Source of the DNA: Cornus controversa
Taxonomy: Eukaryota; Streptophyta; Magnoliopsida; Cornales; Cornaceae
Assembly: GCA_026545225.1 (NCBI GenBank)
Contig: CM048850.1
Span: forward strand, 3,782,001-3,846,000
Length of the DNA stretch: 64,000 nucleotides
Reading direction: 5' to 3'
Position numbers and translations under genes: made by a program
The notes under the pieces: model-generated
The model's database searches: none
What the model saw: the letters and a program-made list of their open reading frames with translations, nothing else
What the model was told of the DNA's origin: nothing
Shown: positions 35,836-48,614 of the stretch, piece by piece
How the letters are laid out: every line of letters starts with the position of its first letter
How positions within the stretch are numbered: the first letter of the stretch is position 1

Positions 35836-36082
35836 AATAGCACTGAGTACCTAATATGAACTGATGTTGAGGCTTAAGGATGCATATGCCCTAATGAGGG
35901 ACCCAATTGTATGAGATGACTTATATACGTATACATATACACATTGTATGTATGATTAAAACTATGCTTCCGTGGTTATGAGACTTCAAATTTAATTAAG
36001 AGTTTGGATGATGATTCACTTATAATCACCCCCATTTTTCACGCTCTTAATCGAGTGTTAGAAATCGGAGTGTGACAAAAGT

Positions 36083-36775
36083 GCATACCCATGTCACTGT
36101 GTTATCATTCATAATCAAATGATGCACATGATTTGTTTCTCTTGATTAATTATGTATGTCCCGTAAATATACATCTAATAATATATTTATAAGCATGCAT
36201 TAGAATCCTTGTTGACTGTTCACTGTCCTTCAGTTACATGAACTCTTTGGGTTTGAAAAGCAAGGAATCTGACTGATGTGGGTCTGTTCTAATATATATA
36301 TATATATATGTCACAAAAGTAAGTTTGATTCTCCAATAAACATTTAGTTTTCTTTGCCAATTGTTACTGTTGATTCAAATTACAAATTTCTCTCCCTAGC
36401 AGCTCTCGGGAAGAACCTTCCCAAACACCATGTTGATTCAAAGGAATTCCAATTTCTCTCTTTCTACTGGGACCAATTAGGCACCCATTATCTAACAAAC
36501 TGGTTAGTTTGCATAATATGACGCCAGACCAGCTTTGAATTACTTTAGTGACTAAATTAATTATAACTTTCTCAATTGTTAAAGATCTCAGGTCTTACCT
36601 CCAATTATTCTAAGCTAGACTGGCTTTGATTCGTAGCCCTTATTAATTGATTCGTAACTATAATTCCATATGCATATTAACTTGATCTGCATTTTAAGCG
36701 TTTAATGTACACTGCATATTAGCTTAATCTCCACTTTATATTTTTTATGTGCACTCTATAATCATTTCCAGGGTA
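36083..36775. other. Non-element island without a recognised gene
   Basis: This sequence lies between the target duplications of W and X. Apart from a TA run (36292-36311) I see no repeat, no LTR landmark and no reading frame of note. It may be original intergenic DNA or an older, unrecognisable element. Confidence 0.4.
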
Positions 36776-39649
36776 CATTATGTAGAGACCGTGACTAATT
36801 TTGGCCAATTTTGCATTTTTCACATCATAAGCATCATAAATGCATTTTGAGTGGTGTTTACATGTTTTGAGTGTGAGAAGCATGTTTAGAAAGTGTTTTA
36901 AAGGTTTTGAAAAGTTTTCGGGAGATTTGGAGAAGTTTGACTTTTTGGTCAAACTGAGGTCCGGGATGTAACTTAAGTGGGCCCGAAAATTCAAAAAAAT
37001 TTCAAAAATATTTATTTTTGGGAATGTAGAGACTGGAACCAAATTTGACCTATTTTCAAAAATTTCGATAATTTTCGCTATGAATGCGTTTTGAATGATG
37101 TTTTGAGTGTTTCGAGAGTTGGAAACATGTTATGAGATTTTTGAAAGTTTTTGGAATTTTTAGAAAAGTTTGACTTTTTGGTCAACGAGAGCCCCGGGAT
37201 GAGGTTAAGTGGGTCTGGAAAATTTGGGAAACTTTATTTTTGGATATGAACTAAATGAAATATTTAGATAGTAAAGGAAGTGATTTCAAGATCGACGGAG
37301 TTTTTAAAATTGAAAACAGAGTCCGGAAAGGTACGTTAAGTGACCTAGGGGCAAAATGGTCATTTTGTGCCCCTAGGAGTGGAATAAATATCCCACGGAT
37401 CAGAGATATTCATTTCTACAGATTTCTCTCTCTCTAAACTCACCCACTTCATCTCTCTTCCTTCTCTCTAGATTTTGGACAAGTTGGAATGTGATTTGAA
37501 GATAGCTGAATGAGGAAAGTGTGTAGAATGCGTCAAAGGCTTCAGTTTGAACCAAATAAAGTCCACGTTTCATGAAGTTGAAAATTTTGGAATTTTCAAA
37601 GTTGAATTTCCAAGGACCTTTTCATAAGGGTGTCTTCTCCTCCCTTTTCATCGGTTCTTTAGGACCTTTTGTGATATGTGGTAGTGTTAGCATGGTTTAG
37701 GAAGGTAGAAGGTCTTATTTTGATTTCCCTTCATGTTTAAACATGCTAAGAATGTTCTTTGTATGATTTATGTGATGTATGTGAAGTATGTTAGTCTCAT
37801 GCATGTTAAAAATTAGATTTTTGTGGTTATATGTGAAATGTATGATGTATGTGACTTGTATGAATGTTATACATGAATAATTGTGCACTTGCCATGCTAT
37901 TTATAGCTTAATGATGTTTTCACATGTTACAACTATTGGTTGAGAGGCATGAGGTTCATTAGGCTTACCATGAACCATGACTTGAATTATGTGAGCTTGA
38001 ATGCCATATATGAAAAATACATCAAAAGAGTGATTTTTCATGTTAATGTATTTGATGATTGTTGTTGGTGAAAATGCATGCAATATTATACGTATGTTGG
38101 GATTGCTTAGCATAGGTTGCTCTTGGTGGAAAGTGGAATGGTTGTTGAAAATAGAATAACTATTAAGGAAGTTGGACTATCAGTATGGATGCACACGGAA
38201 GGTGTGATGAGCTAATATTTCCAATTGGTGAAAAATGGACTCCTCTCCTTCAATTGGCAGTCTTCAATTGATGAGGAACCGAAGTGAAAATCTTGAAGTT
38301 GACGAGTGTCAACATGGGATAATCTTGGTGGTGGTGAAAATCTAGATTTATGAGGTTAAAGGATTCTGTCGTGATACTCTAGAATTTGTAAGATTAAGTG
38401 GTTGAGTTAGTGGATCCATGTAGAGGATTTAGTTGCGAATTCAAGACGTGTAACGACCCAAAAAAAATTTTCAAATTATAATTACGGGTCGGTGACTTTT
38501 AAGCATGATTAGTCACTTAATGACATGCTTAATGGATTTAAATAATCCTTTTTATGTTTTTGGTTGCGGGTGTGGGATCAGAATGGATTCGGGTAAATCG
38601 GGAGGTAACTACGGACACTTGAGAGTAGTGTAAGGGTATGGATGAAGTTTTAAGGGCATCAATGAAGTTTTAGAAACTGAGAAAATGTTAGTTTGCGAAT
38701 AAGTGCAAATGGACCATAACAAAGAGCAAATAAGGGAAAGATGAAGGGTTTAGTTGCAAAAGGTGAAATATGTGATATATATGTGTAAAGAGGGGGAGAA
38801 AAATTAGATTTTCACTTCTCTCTCTCTCTACATCCGGCTCCTACTCTCTCTCTCTACAAGTTTCTCTTCTCTCCTTCTCTCTAAGTTTAAAGGGCCAAGA
38901 AGTGAGATTTGAGAGTAAAGCCAAGACCAAAAGTTGTTCCCCTCACTCTCCTCTTCATTTTAATTGGCGAAAAGTTGTCATTGGAGAAGTTTGAAGCTTG
39001 GTGAAATTTGGGTCTTCCACTTCTAAGCTTGGATTTTGAGGTAGGGGTTCTCCTTCTCATTTATTTGCCAATTCTAGGGTTTTGGGTGTAGTAAGGAGAG
39101 TTAAGTGTGTGTATTGCATGATTTAGAGTGGTAAGAGGGGTGGGAGGTGGTGTTTTTCTACTCTCTTTAGTCTCTATTGTGCAATAGATATGTATCTGGT
39201 AGTGTACGCGGTATAAGAGGTGAATGTGTGAGAGTTGTTAGCATGTATGTTTATATGCTAGATTTTGTGCACATATGTGAAGATGTGTTATATTGAAAAT
39301 GTTTGTATTATGTGTTGTTAAGTGAGTTAAATGCATGCTATTTTTATATAGAGAATGTGTGCATTGGTGAAGCATGACTAAAATATGCTTAGGTGAAGTT
39401 TTGTGAGCATATGTGACTTATGCTAGGATTTTGCATATATAGGAAAATATATATATATGGAGTGATGAGTATGAAATGCATGCTATGAACTTTTATAACT
39501 AGTTTATGCATTGTGAAGCATGAAATTTTAAATACTTGATTTATATGTTTGAAATGCATATGTGGGACCGTTGAGAGGAAATAGGGAAGTGTGGTTGAAT
39601 TACCTAGAGTAGGTCAATACTCGATTATGGTTGTAGTGGTGAAGTTATC

Positions 39650-39895
39650 TAATCACCTTGGAGTATGTGATGACTCTGTGAAAACCTTGGAGTAATTTTA
39701 TCACCTCGGAGTAATTTTATCACCTCGGAGTTTGTGAGGACTCGGTGATAAACTATACAATCACCTTGGAGTATGTGATGACTTGGTGATAAATTATCTA
39801 ACCACCATGGAGTATGTGATGACTCAGTGATGAATTTCAAAACCAACTAATCACCTTGGAGTATGTGATGACTCGGTGGCAGTATTGGAGTTGTG
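39650..39895 (+). repeat. Minisatellite of Z1, tatgtgatgactcggtg unit
   Basis: Five to six imperfect units of 40-55 bases built on accttggagtatgtgatgac, with two shortened units near 39690-39735. Confidence 0.85.
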
Positions 39896-40794
39896 TGGGA
39901 AGCGTCTTGGTTATATGATTTGGTCAAGAATCATGTTAGGGTATTGGGTTGAGTCCGAGAGAGGGACAAGCGTATGATTAATGCTTTCATTTGAATTGTG
40001 AAGCATGTCATGTGTTTAATGCATTCCTATATATATTTATGCATTGCTTGTGAATGAACATGGTATACGTTGGATGATACATGTAATGTAGTGACATGCA
40101 TTCATGTAGGTCATGTCGAGTTGACACTTAGGTGGGTTGGGGTATCTCTACTAAGCCGCCGTGGTACTCACCCCGCTCCCCCTAACATTTTTTCAGGTTA
40201 TACGTCAAGGATGATGATAGGGACTTCATAGTTCTTATAGGCATTTTGGGAACTCAATTGGAGTATGATGATCGTTTGGATATTGTATATTTTGTGGCTA
40301 TCCGTACCGGCTTGTGGCACGTTGATTATGAATTTGTAGTCAAGGATGAATTTTTAGCATTTTTGGACTTTATGCATGAAATCCTTGTAATGACTATAAA
40401 CGTAGAATCCATATGTGTTATGGTTTATTCTTGGACCAAACTTAATTTATGGATTGTAAAGTTATGATTTTCTTCTTATGTTATAACTTTATGTATAGAC
40501 TTTTCTCAAGTGAATGAGTAGGGAATGAAGTGAATGGATATGTGGTTTGAAAAGATGGACTTTAATTGTGTTTTTGAATAATTATGCTTGAAGTATGACT
40601 TAGATGATGAGACAGTATTTGTGGATGATTATAAGATTGCATAGTTGATTTTAAATTGGATGATCTTAGTTGGGTTTTGGAGAACTTGGAATATTAGATT
40701 TGGCTTGGATTTTTGTGCCTTAAAGTTCATGTATGTTTGGATTGAGGCTTGGTGAAGTGGGATTTTAGGTTGCAAAGTTTTCACAAAAAAGTTA

Positions 40795-40900
40795 AGTACC
40801 AGGAAAGTCCCACAGTCCTACTTTTTGGGCACTGGTCCAACTTCTCTCGGTATTTTGGACCTGCAGGAAGTCCCATCGGTCCTACTTTTTGGGGACCCAT
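40795..40900 (+). repeat. Repeat pair of Z1 at the word-array position
   Basis: Two direct copies of a phrase ending cctactttttggg (around 40814-40830 and 40877-40890), with GGTCC/GGACC words between. It sits just before the conserved gggtcataacttattcg phrase, where sister LTRs carry CGAT-type words. Confidence 0.65.
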
Positions 40901-43267
40901 CCCACTTACAATAAGTTTTCCTCTTAACTTCGACGGGTCATAACTTATTCGTTTCAAATCCAAATCAAGTGATTCTTTTTTTAAAATTGAGTGTTTTTAA
41001 ACCTTCTTTCCAATGGTTGCATTTTTATATATTTATTACAAACTGACAAGGATTTATGTATTCATTTTTGTGGGATAGAACTAATTAAATGGTTGTATGG
41101 TTGAGGCCATTGAGGTTAAGTGGTGTTGACTTGTGCATAGGTAGTTACAAGTAGGTGACTAGGCTTCCGTGGTAATGAAAGGTTAAGATGGTCCATTAAG
41201 GCTTAATGGATGGGTTCACCCTTGATTTTTCGAGAGTGGGGAATCGGGACGAGACAGAATGGTATCAGAGCATGATACTTTATAGAGGGTAAAAAGGGTC
41301 CATTCGGACTAATGGATGGATTAATCTCCTATTTTTTGGGAGTCAGGGAATCGAGGTGTTACAAGACATGTGTTGTGTGGTTTGTGGTTGTGCATGGTTA
41401 CATGTGTACTTACTATTTGTTACGTTGTTACCTCATTGATGACATAAGTGTCCGACCATGCCATGTAGCGTGTAAGGACCGGAATTATTTTGACCAATTT
41501 TGGCCGATTTTGGACCGGATTAAAATTTTTTAAATTAATTAAAATTTGAAAAGGTGTGGGTATAGAAATTTTTATATAAGTGGAAGGTGTATATATATAT
41601 ATATATAGTACCTATATTTATATTTAATTATAAATATATGGTGGGCTTATATGAAATTATAAAGAAATGTGGGTGCACATGCTTGATTACAAGTATATGT
41701 GTAATGTATATACGTATAGGTGTATATGTGTTAGTGGATTCCCATGTGGTGTATTATGTATATATTATATATGTAAATATAAGACATGTGGAGGAGAATG
41801 ATTTGAAGACTTGTGGTGCACAAAAGACATGAGAAATAAAAGGGATAAAGAATCTGATCACATAGTCGGCTGGGAAAGAAAAAGAAAGAAAAGGAAAAGA
41901 AAAAAAAAGGAAGAGGGAAGAGAGAAATCGGGAAAGAGAGAGAAAGAGCCGAGATGGCTAGAGAGAGAGAGAGAATATGGAGTCGTGAGAGAGGAGGAGC
42001 TCCGGCAGTGGGCCTTCGGGTTCATGAAGGTGAGGTGGCTGGGAGTTGCTTGCGGCGGCGACGGTGGTGGAGACACGGCTGAGCCGTGTTTAGCGCAGCT
42101 AAAGGCGGTTTCTCAACTGGTGCGACAAGCGACGGTGGGGGCTCTACTGCGTATGGCAGTTCACAGGTGTTTTTGGCCTCTTGTAACGGTGCTCCGGCAG
42201 TGGCGCGTGGGTGGAGACTCGACTTTAGAAGCTAGGTTTTTATGGCACAATTTCAGCTGAGTTTGGCTTGGCTCGGCTGTGACGATTCGGTTAATGGTCC
42301 TTCACAGTTGATGGGTTGTTCTAGGTGGGTTCTATTATGGCCAGTTGGGGGTCTTTGGGTTTGAATGGGTCTTCCGTGTTGGGTGACCGGATGGTGGTTG
42401 GCTGTGGGTTCAGTCCATGTGGTTGTTGGTTCTGGCTGAGTTTCGGAATTGGGTTTTGGATTGTGGCTGGTTATGAGTTCAGTTTGGTGGCTCGGTTAGG
42501 GGCTATTTGGCTCATATTTGATCACGATTTGGTTGGGCCTCCATGGTTGTAGTTCTCGATTGGGATTCGGGGTGAGGCTCGGCTGTGCATGGTGGTTCAA
42601 CTTGGTTGTGTGGTGGCCGAAAATGGCTGGTTTGGATGGCCTCGGGTGTGGCTATGGTGGATGGGTTTCGGCCAACTTGGTTGGTGGACGTTGATGGTGG
42701 GGTCTAGCTTGTTGATGGGTGGTCTTGGCAAAGGAAATGGGTATGTTCGGCTGCTTATGGTGGTGCCGAAAGGGGCTGAAAATGGTGGCTTTGTGTTGAT
42801 GGAGTCACAGTTTGGGGTAGTTGAGATATGGTGGATAGTATGTTTGGGCCTAGACTTTTGATTTGAAAATGGGCTTGATATTTGGGCTGCAATGTTGGGT
42901 GTTACCAATTAATGGGTTTCTTGAATTGGTAGCGTGGGATGTGAAGTTCACGTGGGGTTAGTCTAATAAATGGATTGAACTAGTTGTTGGGCTTAGACCA
43001 TGGAATTGGACTGAAATATGGGTTATGGTTTGGGTTGGACCAACCATGGGAATAGAAAGAAGAAAGTGGGTGGTTTGCATGGACTTTGACACGGGACTAG
43101 ACCGGACATGGAGATGGACCGTTTTGCAAGCGCAAACTTGGCGAAAACGGGACCTAAGGCAAGTTGATTCTTGCCTCTATCTCCTACGTATATTTTACTT
43201 ACGTTGGATAATTTACATATGTTTTTAATTTGATCATATGTAGTATGTGTATATCTATATATAGGTG

Positions 43268-43270
<3 letters not shown>

Positions 43271-43306
<36 letters not shown>
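43271..43306. repeat. (TA)n microsatellite in Z2
   Basis: About 17 TA units at the start of the common LTR body. Confidence 0.95.
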
Positions 43307-43308
<2 letters not shown>

Positions 43309-44045
43309 GGGTATATATGTATATATGTGTGATTTTGGGAAGCGATGGCATGTTAAATTTAATTGCTGATTTGCATCGTGATATGTATGTATGGTATTGA
43401 TTGAAATCATATAAAAAGCATGCTAAATGATACATGTTTAGCTATGTGTTGTCATGTATGCATATGTGGCTCTTATGCATGATGTTAAATATATATATGT
43501 GATTATATATATGGGTGCAGTGGTAAAAATGCATGCTAAATATGAATATAATTTTTGGCCGGCATTTGCAAAGCATGATTATGATATACTAGGTGTTCTA
43601 TATGTTCTTATTACATATGTGGGTGACGTAATATATTTGTGTTTATATATTGTGAGTGGAATGTATGTAATTACTTGTAGTAAATGCATGCATTGAATGA
43701 AGCGTGATGATATTTATGCTGGTATAGGTGCATATGTGATTTATGTACAGGATTTGACATATACGTGATTATATGTGGACTTACTATACATAGAAACATG
43801 TGTACTGGTCAAGCATGATTAAAATGTGCTCAAGTGAAGTTTGTGAGCATATGTGAGTTTTATGCTAGGTGTTATATGTATAGGTAATCATACATGTGGC
43901 TTTGTGGAGGTGAAATGCATGCTACGTGTTTTTATAACTAGCTTAAGCATTGTGTAGCATCAATCTTATATGCTTGATTCATATATATTTGAAATACATG
44001 TATGGGACCGTTGTGAGGAGAACGGGAAAATGTGATAGAGTGATA

Positions 44046-44432
44046 AATCACTTTGGAGTACGTGATGACTTGGTGATAACCCAATTAATCACCTTGGAGT
44101 ATGTGATGACTCGGTGATGATCCATTTAACCACCTCGGAGTATGTGATGACTCGGTGATGATCCATTTGATTACCTCGGAGTATGTGATGACTTGGTGAT
44201 GATCCATTTAATCACCTCGGAGTATGTGATGACTCGGTGATAAACCAATAATCGCCTTGGAGTATGTGATTTACTCGGTGAGGAAGCCATCTAACCACCT
44301 TGGAGTATGTGACTTACTCGGTGATGTATTCCTGGACTATCCAGTCGCCTTGGAGTATGTGATTTACTCGGTAAGAAAATCCCGAAGCCACCTAACCACC
44401 TCGGAGTATATGACGTACTCAGTGACGGTGTT
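44046..44432 (+). repeat. Minisatellite of Z2, nine units of about 44 bp
   Basis: Nine units contain ggagtatgtgatgactcggtg. Later units change gatgactcgg to gatttactcgg, showing spread of a variant within the array. Confidence 0.9.
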
Positions 44433-45279
44433 GAGATTGTGTGAGAAATGTCTCAGGTCACATGATTGGTTGAGAATTATGTTAGGATATCGGGTTGAGT
44501 CCGGGAGTGGGACGAATGTGTGAACTTGCTTACATTATCTATTGTGAAGCATGCTATGTATTTAATGCATTCTTATATATGCGTTGCTTGTGACGGAACA
44601 TGATATATGTTGGATACCTTTTGCTTTTGAGCATGTTGTATGGAGTTTAATACATCTTAATTGCATTTGAGATTGCTACTTGTTGAGTAGGAGACGTGAG
44701 GATTGATTTACATTGTTTATGTAAATGCTTATACATATATTTTCTATATACATATTGATGCCTGATGTTTACTGTTTTCAAGCATGTTGAAAATGATTTC
44801 AAAAATCATGTTTAATAGATTTAAATGTTCATATGTGCTAGGACTGCCATATGCATTGTTGGTTCATGTATGCTAGGGGGAGCATGACTTTAAATATTGT
44901 GATATATTTAAGTGCATGTATATTTTTGAGAATATGTGAGGATCGACCTGCTGTAGCAGTGATAGTATGGTTCTACATACCTTGTTGGGTCTTTGAGCTC
45001 ACCCCCCTCCCAGGTTTTGCAGGTATTGTTGATTATGAAGTCAATTAGGGGGACCGATAATACCAGTTACAGAGGTAGTAATTAGATTTCTTACAATCTG
45101 ATGTATGTCCAGGATAATGGATAGATAGATGCATTACATTTGGATTAAATGTATAGAACGATTTATGTTGATTCAGCTCCTTCAGTTGTATTTTATTCAT
45201 GTGATGTATGTATATAATACGGACATTCAAGGACTGAGACATATATATTTTTAATTGTATTATGCATGTTGTAAAAATG

Positions 45280-45370
45280 CTGGGGGGGACACGTGCCCAG
45301 AAGTGTCCATTTTTATTGTTAGATATAAATGCTGGGGGGACACGTGCCCAGAAGTGTCCATTTGAATTTA
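45280..45370 (+). repeat. Two GGACAC...GTGTCC hairpin repeats in Z2
   Basis: Two copies at about 51-base spacing, near-identical to those at 34811-34950, which supports the subfamily link. Confidence 0.85.
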
Positions 45371-46097
45371 AAACAGGTATAACATGCCAGGATCTGATTT
45401 ATTAGAATGGGCCATGCCCAATTTTCGTGAAAATAATAGAAAATTGAGGTTGTATGATTAGGTGATGGCTATGTCGTGAGGGTGATCTCACAGAGTTCAC
45501 ACCTCGGTTTCTGGGCCTCAGGAATCGGGGCTTGACATAGCGTAGGAATAATATGATGCATATCTTGTAGGTTGGTGTCAAGTTGATGCTTAGGTGGGTT
45601 TGGTCATCTCTACTGAGACGCCGTGGTGCTCACCCCTTTCTCCCCAAATATTTTTACAGGTTAGATACCAATGGGAGACAAAGCAAGATTAGCTCAATGG
45701 TCCTTATTGAGTTCTTTTTTGGACTTTTAAACTTTTGACATGTAAGTAGATGTCCATGCCGATTTGTGGCATGTGGACTATGTTAATGATGTTATATTTA
45801 TATTTGATTCATATTGATATACTTTAGTTTCAAATGTAGTGTTCATATATGGATCATATGTGGCTTGTGGGTTTTGAATGGAAGAATGTTGGTTTTGATT
45901 CCATTATGTATAAATTCTTGGATAAGATTGTTGGATATGTGGATTCATGCTTATAATGATATTTGATGATGTTTTCATCATTTGTACATGTTGTAGATGA
46001 TGTTTGATGATTTCTAGGCCTTCTAGAAGAGTTTTGGAGCCTAAAAGTTGAGATTTTCGAGTCTTTTACAGTAGGTTTCGATACTTGGGATGATATG

Positions 46098-46156
46098 TGT
46101 TCAATGCATCACAGCTTCGATGCATCTAACTCACCAGTTCGATGCATCGAAGTTAC
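46098..46156. repeat. Palindromic word array of Y, TTCGATGCATCGAA type
   Basis: Three words: gttcaatgcatcac, cttcgatgcatcta and a perfect TTCGATGCATCGAA, followed by gttactattcacagcaatc. Confidence 0.85.
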
Positions 46157-47574
46157 TATTCACAGCAATCTCCAAAATCTGCCCAAATTTCAATCGGGCA
46201 TAACTTCTTCGTTTTAAATCAAAATTGAGTGTGTTTTTTTTTTAAATTGAGTATTTTAAAATCCTCTATCTAATGGTGAGGGTTTCAATTTCAATTTTCA
46301 GTCACACATGGAGTTGAGTTCTAGAAATTTAGGAGTTATGTAATTGTGGCTTGATGTAGAGCTCTTTGAGGTTGGTTGTGGTTGAGGTTGAGTTATCACA
46401 TCCATGTGCATCAAATAAGTTAAGCTTCCATAGTATTTGAAATTAAAGAGAGTTCATAAGGGATTAACGGATGAGTTCACCTTCAGTTTTTAGATAATGG
46501 AAATCGGGGCGTGACAACTTGGTATCACAGCACGATATTAAAGGCTGATTGTGGTTAGGGTATAGATGATATGTGCGAGTCACCCTTGGTTTTTAGAGAA
46601 CAAAAATTGAGACATGATAGGGAATGACTTAGATGAAATGTTTAGAGAGTGAAGGAAGTGATTTTGAGATCGTAGGGGTTTTAAATCAAAAACGGAGTCC
46701 GAGAAGGTGCGCTAAGTGGCTCGGGGGTATTTTGGTCTTTTCGTGGCCTAGGGACCTTAAAAGGTCAAATCTTGCAAAGATATTTCATATATCTCATTCT
46801 CACGTAGTTGCTCTCTTTCTCTCTCTTCTTCCTCCCTCTACCTTCTCTCTAGCTTTTGAAGGCTTGGATTCAGGATTTATCGAAGAAGGGAGATACGTAG
46901 GGGACGGCTAAGGCTTCAGTTTGAATCAGATCAGTAAGGTTGACATTGCTAGGATTTTGAGAAGTGCTTGAAAGGCCTTCATTTTTGAGGTAGGGGTTCT
47001 CCTTCTCATTTACTTGTCGATTCTAAAGTTTCGAGAGAAATGGCGAGAGCTAGGGTTATGTATTGCATGTGTTAGAGTGGTAAGAGGGTTGGGATGTGAG
47101 CATTTTCTACTCTCTTTAGTCTCTTATGTGCAATGGGGATGTATATGGTGTTATGCATGATATGAGAGGTGAATGAGTGAGAGAATTTGGCATGTACACT
47201 TATATGCTAGAGTTTTGTGCACTTTTGTGAAAAATGTGTTAAATGAGCATAATTGTAATTATGTGATATTTTGTATGTCAAATGCATGTTATCTTTATAA
47301 AGAAAATATGTGCATTGGTGGAGCATGACTAAAAAGTACTTAAGTAAAATCTTGTGAGCATATGTGAATGGGTATGCTAGGGTTTACATGTATAGGTGAT
47401 TATATGTGTGGTTTTGTGGAGATGAAAGGCATGCCACGTTCCTTTATAACAGATAATGCATTGTGAAGAATAAATATTGAGTGTTTGATTACAATATGTT
47501 CGAAATGCATAAACGGGACAGTTGTGAGGAAACGAGAAAATGTGGCCAAGTTACCTAGAGTAGGTCAATACTCG

Positions 47575-47840
47575 GTGGGGGCGTTTAGTGGTTGAACCAC
47601 CTGGAAGATGTGAATTATTGGTAGTGGTGGGATGACAACCACCTGGAGGATGTAAATTCTCGGTAGTGGTGGGAGAATCACCTCAGAGTAGGTAAATACT
47701 AGGTGAGAATGTAAATAGTGGGTCAAACCACCTGGAGGATGTGAATTCTCGGTAGTGGTGGGACGACAACCAAGTGGAGGAGGTAAATCCTCAGTAGTGG
47801 TGGGACAATCACCTTGGAGGATGAAAATTCTTGATGACGG
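47575..47840 (+). repeat. Minisatellite of X, cacctggaggatgtgaattc unit
   Basis: Six imperfect units alternating between cacctggaggatgtgaattctcggtagtgg and a shorter cctcagagtaggtaaatact form. Confidence 0.8.
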
Positions 47841-48614
47841 TGTTGAAGTTGTGTGGGGAAGTGTCTCGGTCACATGGTTATTCAAGAATCATGTTAGGGT
47901 TCCGGGTTGAGTCTGAGAGAGAGACAAGTGTATGGTTAATGCTTTTATTCTAAATTGTGAAGCATATTATGTGCTTAATGCATTCTTATATATATGCATT
48001 GTTTGTGAATGAACATGGCATATGTTGGATGATACATGTAATGTAGTGACATGCATTCATGTAGGTCATGTCGGGTCGGCACTTAGATGGGTTGGGGTAT
48101 CTCTACTGAGTTGTCATGATGCTCACCCTTTTTTTTCTAAATTCTTTTATAGATAAGGCGCCGATGATAGATGGGACTTGAGTGTCCTAGTGGAACTCTA
48201 GTAGCATTTTACTATCTTTTGAATGTTGTGCATTTTGTGGCTATCCATGCCTGCTTGTGGCATGGGACTCCTTTTTGAGTTGTAGTTATATTTTGGACAA
48301 ATGTAACTTTGTGGTATGCTTGGATTATAAGCTTATTGTATATGAAAAGTCAATGGAATTGTTTATGTAATGCTTGTTGGGAGCATTTGGTTTCATTTGA
48401 TGAGTTAATGGATGGATGTTTTTCAATATGAATGATGTATGTTTTTAAAGGATAATGGTTCATATTGGTGTATGATTTGGGTATGAGCATGATCTAGACT
48501 TGTGAATGATGTAAACTTCTTTCTTATATGATTTGGAGGTTGTTGGAATGGATTATGTTGGTAGAAATGGCCTAAAATGCCAAAAATGACCATTTGCAAA
48601 GTTTCAGTTTTTGT

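Larger units (their letters stand above)
3310..36077 (+). mobile_element. Old Tekay-like solo LTR (W), split by all insertions from 3961 to 35493
   Basis: The left end TGTAAAGCC at 3310 and the right end GGAGTGTGACA at 36077 are bordered by the same 5 bp, AAAGT (3305-3309 and 36078-36082). The LTR survives in four pieces: 3310-3960, 20647-21081, 27055-28669 and 35499-36077, about 3.3 kb in all, which fits the 2.6-2.9 kb typical of its relatives here. The pieces carry the family landmarks in the right order: a CT-rich tract (3660-3715), the phrase aaagcttaaaattgaggtaagg (20661-20682), a 59 bp minisatellite (27896-28140), the phrase tttttacagataaggca (28413-28429) and a palindromic word array (35650-35835). 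The family is assigned from LTR termini and general layout; the internal coding region is gone. Confidence 0.75.
38449..41363 (+). mobile_element. Tekay-like solo LTR Z1 inside Y
   Basis: It starts TGTAACGACCC and ends GAGGTGTTACA, 2915 bp, with duplications AGACG (38444-38448) and AGACA (41364-41368), one CpG transition apart. It has a CT tract (38813-38882), the ggtaggggttctcc block (39042-39055), a minisatellite (39650-39895), and a doubled end: inner terminus 41258, primer site TGGTATCAGAGC at 41262-41273, outer terminus 41363. Confidence 0.88.
41471..45537 (+). mobile_element. 4.07 kb Tekay-like solo LTR Z2, long subfamily
   Basis: It starts TGTAAGGACCGG and ends ATCGGGGCTTGACA, 4067 bp, with a perfect duplication TAGCG (41466-41470 and 45538-45542). 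It is the closest relative of 31161-35214 by length, purine tract (41871-41970), GC-rich block (41990-43160), the gacctaaggcaagttgattc phrase and the GGACAC hairpin repeats (45280-45370). Its end is single, not doubled. Confidence 0.95.
37025..46619 (+). mobile_element. Tekay-like solo LTR Y inside X, split by Z1 and Z2
   Basis: It starts TGTAGAGACTGG and ends GAGACATGATA, with a perfect duplication GGGAA (37020-37024 and 46620-46624). Surviving parts: 37025-38448, 41364-41470 and 45538-46619, about 2.6 kb. The last base pair of the terminus has decayed from CA to TA. The end is doubled: inner terminus GGGGCGTGACA at 46516, primer-site copy TGGTATCACAGC at 46520-46531, outer terminus at 46619. 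Confidence 0.9.

Noticed and set aside
36083-36775. Host gene in the island between W and X
   Set aside because: No frame, splice pattern or known motif supports a gene. I leave it unassigned.
39649-39846. Minus-strand frame of repeated peptides
   Set aside because: It is simply the translation of the Z1 minisatellite.
41811-42260. 149-codon reading frame in LTR Z2
   Set aside because: It begins in a GA tract giving a lysine/glutamate/arginine run, has no domain, and the frame is not kept in the sister LTR at 31161.
44046-44432. Regularly spaced repeats resembling a CRISPR array
   Set aside because: The repeats are imperfect, the intervening sequences are also similar to each other, and the array lies inside a plant LTR. 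It is a minisatellite.
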